Origin: Oceanospirillaceae bacterium UBA1126
Lineage (GTDB): Bacteria; Pseudomonadota; Gammaproteobacteria; Pseudomonadales; Balneatricaceae
DNA: 11,957 bases
Direction: 5' to 3'
Assembly: GCA_002312935.1 (NCBI GenBank)
Contig: DCAT01000027.1
Coordinates: forward strand, 1 to 11,957
In this document: one piece after another, positions 6,728-11,957 of the stretch
Position numbering within the stretch: position 1 is the first letter of the stretch
Layout: each line of letters begins with the position of its first letter
The notes under the pieces: generated by a model
Seen by the model: the letters and a program-made list of their open reading frames with translations, nothing else
Told to the model about the DNA's origin: nothing
Databases searched by the model: none
Position numbers and translations under genes: made by a program

Positions 6728-8066
6728 GGCCATGACATGGCAAGGTTTGTTAGCTGATCAGCGTTTTGGCAAGCCCTATACTGAAGAGCACCACCAAGGC
6801 CGCACTCCATTCCACAAAGATTATGATAGGCTAATATTCTCTAGTGCGTTTCGACGTATGGGACACAAAACCCAAGTCCACTCGCTGTCTCATAACGACC
6901 ACGTACACAATCGCTTAACGCATAGTTTAGAAGTGTCAAGCGTAGGCCGCAGCCTAGGTATTCAAGTAGGGCAAAGTTTAAAACATCAATCCCATTGGCC
7001 AGATTGGATAGAACCTCATGACTTAGGTGCTATTGTGCAGTCAGCCTGTTTGGCCCACGATATAGGTAACCCACCGTTTGGCCACTTTGGTGAGAGCTCA
7101 ATTCGTCATTGGTTTGCTAGCTATGCTCAGCAGGGAGGGATGGACCAGTTGAGTTCTGCGGAGCAGGCTGACCTGCTTAATTTTGAAGGGAATGCGCAGG
7201 GGTTACGAACCCTTACACAGCTTGAATACCATCAGTTTAATGGTGGAATGCGCCTCACTTACGCTACTTTGGGAAGTTTTCTTAAATACCCTTGGTTATC
7301 AAATTCAACGCAGTGTGAACGCAAATCTAAGTTTGGCGCCTTGCAGTCAGAAAAACACATTCTAGCTGATATTGCCGGACGTTTAGGTTTGTTGCAGCAA
7401 GCAGACTTTCAATGGTGTCGCCATCCATTAGTCTATTTAATGGAAGCTGCTGATGATATTTGTTACGCCATAATAGACTTAGAAGATGGTGTAGAGCTAG
7501 GTATGATAGATGAACAAGATGTGCTGGAATTGTTATCTCCCATTACAGGACCCTTAGCCGTCCCCAAGCGCACTGCCATGGTTGACGCATATTACTCCAC
7601 TCGTCGCTTGGCTTTATTGCGTGGCAAGGTTATTGATTATCTTGTGCAGTCTGCGGCCCATACTTTTATGCAGCATATACCAGCCTTATTAGAAGGGCAG
7701 CTAGAGGGAGACCTAATTTCCCATTGTGATCCTGTTACCCAACAAATTATTGGTGATGCCAAAGCGTTAGCAAAAAACCGCATATTCCTGGCACCGGAGC
7801 GCCATCGCACAGAGCTAGCAGCCTACTCGGTGTTAGAGAAACTACTTGATGGGTTTGTTCCTGCAGCCTTAGCTATAGATCAGCAGTCAGGTGATAAGCG
7901 GCTATCTTTTAAAGCAGAAAAGCACCTGGCATTGATGGGTGCCCACCGTCCTGAAAAGGGGGCAAGTGCGTATCAAGCGTTATGCTGTACGATGGACTTT
8001 ATTGGTGGTATGACTGATAACTATGCTGTCGACCTAACACGCCAGCTGAGTGGGGAAATGAAATAA
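6726..8066 (+). CDS. dgt: Deoxyguanosinetriphosphate triphosphohydrolase-like protein (HD domain)
   Basis: Hydrolyses dGTP (or dNTPs) to nucleoside and triphosphate, trimming the dNTP pool. The 446-residue length fits the Pseudomonas-type Dgt family, shorter than E. coli Dgt. HD-domain metal ligands are visible: His66 in NRLTHSLEVS, His111-Asp112 in CLAHDIGNPPFGHFGE, and the Asp pair 243-244 in EAADDICYAIIDLEDG. The conserved N-terminal FHKDYDRLIFSSAFRRMGHKTQV is present as FHKDYDRLIF and SSAFRRMGHKTQV. A longer open frame reaches back to a TTG at 6663, but the ATG at 6726 with AAGGA (6713-6717) 8 bases upstream fits the family N-terminus. Another ATG two codons later is also possible. It is followed 75 bases later by pilB. 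Confidence 0.93.
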   Translation: MAMTWQGLLADQRFGKPYTEEHHQGRTPFHKDYDRLIFSSAFRRMGHKTQVHSLSHNDHVHNRLTHSLEVSSVGRSLGIQVGQSLKHQSHWPDWIEPHDLGAIVQSACLAHDIGNPPFGHFGESSIRHWFASYAQQGGMDQLSSAEQADLLNFEGNAQGLRTLTQLEYHQFNGGMRLTYATLGSFLKYPWLSNSTQCERKSKFGALQSEKHILADIAGRLGLLQQADFQWCRHPLVYLMEAADDICYAIIDLEDGVELGMIDEQDVLELLSPITGPLAVPKRTAMVDAYYSTRRLALLRGKVIDYLVQSAAHTFMQHIPALLEGQLEGDLISHCDPVTQQIIGDAKALAKNRIFLAPERHRTELAAYSVLEKLLDGFVPAALAIDQQSGDKRLSFKAEKHLALMGAHRPEKGASAYQALCCTMDFIGGMTDNYAVDLTRQLSGEMK

Positions 8067-8082
8067 AACTTAGTCATCAGAG

Positions 8083-8101
8083 GCTATAGTTGAAATATAA
8101 T
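8083..8101 (+). promoter_or_regulatory. Candidate promoter for the pilBC unit
   Basis: TATAAT at 8096-8101 is a perfect -10 consensus 40 bases before pilB. The nearest -35-like hexamer, TAGTCA (8071-8076), has a long 19-base spacer. A second -10-like TATAGT (8085-8090) lies in GCTATAGTT, a 9-base string repeated before the pilin gene at 11433-11441. Either could start the pilB-pilC transcript. No sigma-54 -24/-12 element is visible. Confidence 0.4.
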
Positions 8102-8125
8102 CTAAGATTAAGGGATAGATAACTA

Positions 8126-8139
8126 ACGCAAGGAAGCGT
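8126..8139 (+). promoter_or_regulatory. Shine-Dalgarno of pilB in a hairpin loop
   Basis: ACGC (8126-8129) and GCGT (8136-8139) form a perfect 4-pair stem around the hexaloop AAGGAA, which is the pilB SD (AAGGA at 8130-8134, 7 bases before the ATG). The loop matches the A-N-GGA core of CsrA/RsmA sites. That CsrA controls pilB here is inference. Confidence 0.35.
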
Positions 8140-8141
8140 CG

Positions 8142-9338
8142 ATGTCTGATAATCCCATTTATACTCCTGTACCTCTTAAAAACGTTATTGCTCTGACAGA
8201 CCAGTTATTAGAAATTGCTGCCATGGCCGGTGCTTCTGATTTGCATTTGGAACCTTTGTTCCAAAGTATGCGTATACGCATGCGAGTCGATGGTCTAATG
8301 CAGTTGCTTAAACCTCCATTTGACCAGCTGCCAGCCACCTTAGCAGACGCCATTGTGGTGCGTATTAAGCTACTATCAGAAATGGATATTAGTGAGTCGC
8401 GTCGTCCACAAGATGGCAGCTTTCAGTGGCAGCTAAATGATAAGCGGCTAGATATACGTTGCAGTAGTTTGGCAGGGCATTGGGGTGAGAAACTGGTGCT
8501 AAGATTGCAATGGCAGCAACAAAATATTGATATCTGTCAGCAAGGCCTCTCACCCAAACAGTTACAGGTTGTTAACCATCAACTGAATAAGCCCCAAGGC
8601 CTTATCCTTGTGACCGGTCCTACAGGGAGTGGTAAAACGATGTTTTTGTATAGCTGCCTTAAACAAATCCAGGCGCCGCATATCAACACCGTAAGTGCAG
8701 AAGATCCAGTAGAAGTTGTACTGTTGGATGTTCACCAAGTTGCAGTAAATAATGCTATAAACTTATCTTTTAGCCAAATCCTCAGGGCTCTACTGCGTCA
8801 AGACCCGGATGTCATTATGTTGGGGGAGCTGCGTGATTTTGATAGCGCAGACGTTGCATTAAAGGCCGCACAAACAGGGCATTTACTACTCACTTCGATG
8901 CATACAAGCAGCCTTAGTGAGGCGGTACACCGCTGTCATGGATTAGGTGTGGATATGTTGGCCTTAAGTTACTGCTTGAGTTTAATTATTAACCAACGTT
9001 TAGTGCGTCGTTTATGTGCTCAGTGCAAACAGCCAATGACTAAGGTGCAATTAGCATCTATGAGCAGTGAAGAGTGGTTAAATGCAGTGACAACCTATGA
9101 TCTTGGTTTTGGTGCAGTTAATCCTTGTTTACCTATAGGCTGTGAGGCCTGTCATGGTGGCTACAAGGGACGCTTTGGTGTATTTGACATATTGGTCATG
9201 GATCAGTCAAAAAGAGACTCTGTTGCTCAGCGGCAAGTACAGGAGCTAGAATTTGGAGCGGGGGTTCGTCGTCAAGGCTTGTGGCGCGTTATCTCCGGCC
9301 ACACCAGCATCGCTGAAGTAAATCGAGTTACTTGGTAA
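8142..9338 (+). CDS. pilB: Type IV pilus assembly ATPase, short PilB/HofB form
   Basis: Cytoplasmic hexameric ATPase expected to power pilin insertion through PilC. The 398 residues include an N2-like region (SDLHLEP, 32-38), Walker A GPTGSGKT (159-166), the Asp box AEDPVE (186-191), Walker B VIMLGELRD with Glu229, the His box GHLLLTSMHT (246-255), and a zinc site of Cys292/Cys295 and Cys334/Cys337. The tetracysteine site marks PilB/GspE-type assembly ATPases; PilT lacks it. Usual PilB proteins have about 565 residues. Here the N-terminal MshEN-type domain is missing, and no remnant fits in the 75 bases after dgt, so the short form appears native, as in E. coli HofB. A type II secretion GspE is the alternative, but the pilC-coaE-pilin context favours a pilus. 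Confidence 0.9.
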   Translation: MSDNPIYTPVPLKNVIALTDQLLEIAAMAGASDLHLEPLFQSMRIRMRVDGLMQLLKPPFDQLPATLADAIVVRIKLLSEMDISESRRPQDGSFQWQLNDKRLDIRCSSLAGHWGEKLVLRLQWQQQNIDICQQGLSPKQLQVVNHQLNKPQGLILVTGPTGSGKTMFLYSCLKQIQAPHINTVSAEDPVEVVLLDVHQVAVNNAINLSFSQILRALLRQDPDVIMLGELRDFDSADVALKAAQTGHLLLTSMHTSSLSEAVHRCHGLGVDMLALSYCLSLIINQRLVRRLCAQCKQPMTKVQLASMSSEEWLNAVTTYDLGFGAVNPCLPIGCEACHGGYKGRFGVFDILVMDQSKRDSVAQRQVQELEFGAGVRRQGLWRVISGHTSIAEVNRVTW

Positions 9339-10528
9339 TGCGATTTTGGTGGCTATGGTATGGGTTGGATGCAAACCACGTGCAAAGTAGTGGTGCGCGA
9401 CAGTGCTTAAACAGGCAACGATTATGCTTTGATTTGGCATTAGAAGGAATCCAACTCGACAGAGCGCAGCACTTGTGGCCTTGGCAGCGTTATTGGCCCA
9501 AGCGTATCGATGATAAGCACTTACAAAGCTTGTTGGGTCAATGGTCTCAGCTATTAAGTGCCGGGTTACCTTTATTGACCTGTATCACCCTGGTTCATTT
9601 GGAGCAGGCGTCAGGCCGCCTTCGTTATGAGCTTATACAGCTTCAAAGTGCATTGCTCACTGGAGCTACTTTTTCTCAATCGTTATCCCTAAGCGGTATA
9701 TTTCCTTCGACGATCGTGCAATTGGTTGCAGCTGGTGAAGCAAGTGGGGAGTTGGCTAATCTGTTAACTCAGGTCCATCTCCAGCAAACGCGCCAGGCCA
9801 ATCTAAAGCGCCGCTTTAAGCGCAGTTTGTTTATGCCTTTGGTGACCCTATTAAGTGGTGGGGTAGTGAGTATGCTGATCGTTTATTGGGTAGTGCCACA
9901 AGTGGCTAATTTATATGCTGCTGGGTCTTATGAATTACCCGCTTTGACTCAGTGGCTACTGAACTTTTCCCATACTGCCAAGGCGAACATGGGGAATATG
10001 TTAGTGACGTTTATATTGGCTTATATCAGTTTGAAGTGGCTCTGGTTTATACCCAACATACGAGTGAGGCTGGAGTGGGCATTGTGGCAGGTTCCAGGGA
10101 TTGGTCGTTTGATGCACCTGCATAGTCAGGCTGACGTGTTTTTAGTACTCTCTCTAACATTTAAGGCTGGCGTACCATTATTAGACTGCCTAATGTTAGC
10201 TGCCAATGCCAGTTCCTGGCAGCATATATCTAGGGACCTGAAAAACGCCACTTTGAGGCTTCAGCAGGGTCAAAGATTAAGTCAAATATTAACTAAAATG
10301 TCCTGGCAACCACAAGCATTACAACTGATCCGTGTAGGAGAGTCTGCGGGTGATTTAGCGTTGAGTTTTACCCAATTACAAGGCTATTATGAGGCGCAAG
10401 TCATCGGTCAAAGTCAGTGGTTAGAGCAACTGTTAGAGCCCGTGTTACTCATTGTGGTGGCCCTATTTGTAGGCCTAATTTTAGTGGCTTTGTACTTGCC
10501 GTTATTTCAAATGGGGCAAATGATGTGA
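9338..10528 (+). CDS. pilC: Type IV pilus inner-membrane platform protein
   Basis: Polytopic GspF/PilC protein that links the assembly ATPase to pilin subunits in the inner membrane. Two GspF domains lie at about residues 61-185 and 265-390, each with the family glycine-glutamate motif (AGEASGEL at 132-139, VGESAGDL at 333-340). Membrane helices are expected at about 166-187, 221-238 and 367-390, ending in the hallmark LVALYLPLFQ. The ATG overlaps the pilB stop as TAATG, so I chose it over a TTG two codons earlier (396 residues). No SD is seen and coupling to pilB is likely. The first 60 residues, rich in Trp, are less typical of the family. It is followed by coaE, with no pilD between them. 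Confidence 0.93.
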   Translation: MRFWWLWYGLDANHVQSSGARQCLNRQRLCFDLALEGIQLDRAQHLWPWQRYWPKRIDDKHLQSLLGQWSQLLSAGLPLLTCITLVHLEQASGRLRYELIQLQSALLTGATFSQSLSLSGIFPSTIVQLVAAGEASGELANLLTQVHLQQTRQANLKRRFKRSLFMPLVTLLSGGVVSMLIVYWVVPQVANLYAAGSYELPALTQWLLNFSHTAKANMGNMLVTFILAYISLKWLWFIPNIRVRLEWALWQVPGIGRLMHLHSQADVFLVLSLTFKAGVPLLDCLMLAANASSWQHISRDLKNATLRLQQGQRLSQILTKMSWQPQALQLIRVGESAGDLALSFTQLQGYYEAQVIGQSQWLEQLLEPVLLIVVALFVGLILVALYLPLFQMGQMM

Positions 10529-10542
10529 CTAGTCTCATGTAC

Positions 10543-10551
10543 TGGTATACT
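10543..10551 (+). promoter_or_regulatory. Candidate extended -10 promoter for coaE-yacG
   Basis: TGGTATACT contains the extended -10 form TG-N followed by TATACT (10546-10551), 30 bases before the coaE ATG in the 53-base gap after pilC. GTGACT (10525-10530) is a weak -35 with a 15-base spacer. The extended element could compensate. It suggests coaE and yacG need not depend on pil transcription. Confidence 0.4.
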
Positions 10552-10581
10552 GGATCAGTCGATTTTTAGTGGGTTACGTTA

Positions 10582-11175
10582 ATGATAGTAGGCCTTACAG
10601 GTGGCATTGGCAGTGGCAAAAGTGCTGTGAGTGCCCAGCTTAAAACCCTTGGTATTTCGGTAGTTGACGCCGATCAGGTTGCCAGAGATGTGGTGTTGGT
10701 GGGAAGCCCTGCTCTTAAAAGTATTGCTGAACATTTTGGTGATCAAATATTACTTGAAAATGGCGCTTTGAATAGAGCCAATTTGCGCCAACAAATATTT
10801 CTTCATAAAGCCCAAAAGCAATGGCTAGAATCGCTACTGCACCCGCTTATAGGTGCTAGTATTAATGAGCAACTTAACGCAGGCTCCAGTATTTATACTG
10901 TTTTAGAATCGCCTTTGTTGTTAGAAACATTACAGTATAAAAAAACAGATTTTGTAGTGGTTGTAGATGCCAGTGAAACGCTTCAACGACAGCGAGCTAG
11001 TAAAAGGGACGGTAATACACCAGCGCAAATCGACGCCATTATTAATAGTCAAATGCAACGGAAAAAACGTTTAGAAAGGGCCCACTGGGTACTGGATAAT
11101 CAGCATGATCTAAGCCACCTGAGTAGTCAGGTGCTGCAATTACATCACCACCTTTGCCATATAATGGAAGACTAA
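10582..11175 (+). CDS. coaE: Dephospho-CoA kinase
   Basis: Phosphorylates the 3'-hydroxyl of dephospho-CoA, the final step of coenzyme A synthesis, in the cytoplasm. The 197-residue length is standard. The P-loop GGIGSGKS is at residues 7-14, followed by VVDADQVARDVV, typical of the substrate-binding region, and LESPLLLE further on. The ATG at 10582 gives the canonical MIVGLTGGIGSGKS N-terminus, although only a weak G-rich SD (GTGGG around 10569) precedes it. Its place beside pilBC and just before yacG is the usual gammaproteobacterial neighbourhood. yacG starts 2 bases after the coaE stop, so they form one unit. Confidence 0.96.
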   Translation: MIVGLTGGIGSGKSAVSAQLKTLGISVVDADQVARDVVLVGSPALKSIAEHFGDQILLENGALNRANLRQQIFLHKAQKQWLESLLHPLIGASINEQLNAGSSIYTVLESPLLLETLQYKKTDFVVVVDASETLQRQRASKRDGNTPAQIDAIINSQMQRKKRLERAHWVLDNQHDLSHLSSQVLQLHHHLCHIMED

Positions 11176-11177
11176 TT

Positions 11178-11375
11178 ATGAGCCAGTACCCTTGTCCAAA
11201 GTGCCAAAAAACACTCACTTGGAACCCCAAAAACCCACACAGGCCTTTTTGTAGTGAGCGTTGTCAGCAAATTGACCTTGGGGCATGGGCCAGTGGAGAT
11301 TATGCTATTGCGGGTGATGAGCTGGAAAATGATTTTTCTAGTGCGTTGCTGGGATCTGTGGATCAACACGATTAG
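11178..11375 (+). CDS. yacG: DNA gyrase inhibitor YacG, zinc-binding
   Basis: Small protein that in E. coli binds the gyrase B subunit and blocks DNA binding. The 65 residues contain the four-cysteine zinc site at Cys6, Cys9, Cys25 and Cys29 (CPKC and CSERC) followed by DLGAWASGDYAI, the family core. An upstream in-frame ATG at 11154 lies inside coaE. The ATG at 11178, with GGAAG (11166-11170) 7 bases upstream, gives the family N-terminus and length. It is 2 bases after coaE. The acidic C-terminal tail (ENDF to the end) is typical. Its physiological role outside E. coli is little studied. Confidence 0.93.
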   Translation: MSQYPCPKCQKTLTWNPKNPHRPFCSERCQQIDLGAWASGDYAIAGDELENDFSSALLGSVDQHD

Positions 11376-11432
11376 ACCAAAACAAACGAAAGGAGTTAAT
11401 CTTAAGTTTCATCTGCGATACTCAGAGTTTGA

Positions 11433-11458
11433 GCTATAGTTAAGGAGTATCCATGTAA
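11433..11458 (+). promoter_or_regulatory. Pilin leader: repeated -10-like motif, strong SD and ATG-TAA start-stop
   Basis: GCTATAGTT (11433-11441) repeats the string found before pilB and holds the -10-like TATAGT (11435-11440). It is followed by AAGGAG (11442-11447), a strong SD 5 bases before ATG (11453-11455). The next codon is TAA (11456-11458), in the same frame as the pilin gene that starts at 11474. This is either a one-codon regulatory reading frame or a former start interrupted by a nonsense codon. Confidence 0.5.
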
Positions 11459-11473
11459 TCACAGGAGCGTGAT
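11458..11473 (+). promoter_or_regulatory. Shine-Dalgarno of the pilin gene in a hairpin loop
   Basis: ATCAC (11458-11462) and GTGAT (11469-11473) form a perfect 5-pair stem closing the hexaloop AGGAGC. AGGAG (11463-11467) is the pilin SD, 6 bases before the GTG at 11474. The layout is the same as before pilB and resembles CsrA/RsmA GGA-in-loop sites. The stem ends at the base before the GTG, so folding or protein binding here would control initiation. Regulation by CsrA is inference. Confidence 0.4.
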
Positions 11474-11932
11474 GTGTTGTATGCCACGCAGAGCGGCCTT
11501 AGTTCAGAGATCAAAAAAATATACCGAGTGAGCGGTTTTTCTTTGCTAGAATTATTGCTTGTAGTGGCTCTGATTGGCATTTTGGCAGCTTTTGCAGTGC
11601 CTAGCTATCAAACTTATCTTCAGAAAACGCGCTTCATGGAAGTAGTACAACACACTCATGCCATCCGCGTTGCTCAGTCCGCTTGTTTATTGCAAGCAGG
11701 AGACAGCGTTAGTGCCTGTGATACCTTTGGAGAGCTTGCTATGCCTGAACCCTTGACCAGTGATAATACCCAAAGTATTGGCGTTTCTGCTACCAGTGGT
11801 ATTATCACTGGTACTGCCACCGCAGCAGCTGGCAACTATACCTTCACACTGTCTCCCAGTATAAATAGTAAAGGACTATTAACCTACACTGTGGGGGGTA
11901 GTTGTATAGCGGCAGGTTTCTGTAAGCCTTAA
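11474..11932 (+). CDS. Type IV prepilin (PilA/PpdD-like)
   Basis: Structural pilin precursor. Residues 1-21 are a hydrophilic leader ending in Gly21, the expected prepilin peptidase cut. The mature protein begins FSLLELLLVVALIGILAA with Phe22 at +1 and the essential Glu26 at +5, then AVPSYQTYLQ, the classic type IV N-terminal helix. The mature part is 131 residues. Four cysteines (71, 82, 144, 150) include a C-terminal pair, GSCIAAGFC, that could form the usual D-loop disulfide. The leader is long for a type IVa pilin (commonly 6-10 residues). The start is GTG 6 bases after AGGAG; a TTG is the next codon. It may be the major pilin or a minor one, since length and location fit both. It sits 98 bases after yacG instead of beside pilB. 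Confidence 0.92.
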   Translation: MLYATQSGLSSEIKKIYRVSGFSLLELLLVVALIGILAAFAVPSYQTYLQKTRFMEVVQHTHAIRVAQSACLLQAGDSVSACDTFGELAMPEPLTSDNTQSIGVSATSGIITGTATAAAGNYTFTLSPSINSKGLLTYTVGGSCIAAGFCKP

Positions 11933-11952
11933 TATTAGTTAAATGTCTAATA
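11933..11952 (+). other. AT-rich stem-loop after the pilin gene
   Basis: TATTAG (11933-11938) pairs perfectly with CTAATA (11947-11952) around an 8-base loop, directly after the pilin stop. The visible sequence ends 5 bases later and shows no T-run, so a terminator cannot be confirmed. It may stabilise the pilin mRNA 3' end. Confidence 0.3.
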
Positions 11953-11957
11953 ATTAA

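Noticed and set aside
9332..9337. TTG start for pilC two codons before the ATG
   Set aside because: The ATG forms a TAATG overlap with the pilB stop, a common coupled arrangement. The TTG has no SD advantage.
11254..11439. Plus-strand frame of 61 codons overlapping yacG
   Set aside because: Out-of-frame shadow of yacG running into the intergenic gap, with no SD and no family features.
11376..11473. Sigma-54 promoter before the pilin
   Set aside because: Pilin genes in Pseudomonas often use one, but no GGC-N9-TGC type -24/-12 pair is visible here.

Overview
The window looks like chromosomal DNA of a free-living, moderate-GC gammaproteobacterium. The order aroA-cmk-rpsA-ihfB-lapA-lapB-pyrF is typical of that class. 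The class II EPSP synthase, the Dgt family member and the neighbourhood of pilB, pilC, coaE and yacG recall Pseudomonas and marine Oceanospirillales-like lineages. The exact genus cannot be read from the sequence. Every gene is on the + strand, coding density is very high, and no gene-free stretch exceeds about 105 bases. I see no tRNA, rRNA, CRISPR array, insertion sequence or integrase.

Region 1 (1-6246) is a housekeeping cluster. It holds the end of aroA (cut by the window edge), cmk (overlapping aroA by 4 bases), rpsA with a folded leader that has no clear Shine-Dalgarno (SD) sequence, ihfB, the lipopolysaccharide-assembly pair lapA-lapB, and pyrF with a TTG start behind an excellent SD. 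A strong stem-loop whose loop is the ihfB stop codon separates the rpsA-ihfB part from lapAB.

Region 2 (6247-8066) carries a small secreted helix-hairpin-helix protein of the ComEA type and a dGTP triphosphohydrolase-like gene (dgt).

Region 3 (8067-11957) is a compact type IV pilus locus interleaved with housekeeping genes: a short PilB-type assembly ATPase, the platform protein PilC, coaE, yacG, and a type IV prepilin. The prepilin peptidase gene pilD, usual between pilC and coaE in relatives, is absent here. PilB also lacks the usual N-terminal domain.

The most interesting material is in the leaders of the two pilus transcription units. Both place the SD inside the six-base loop of a short perfect hairpin directly before the start codon, which is the architecture of CsrA/RsmA target sites. 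Both also carry the same 9-base string with a -10-like core further upstream. The pilin leader additionally has an in-frame ATG-TAA start-stop behind its own strong SD and an out-of-frame ATG overlapping the GTG start. These are readings of sequence pattern and have not been tested.
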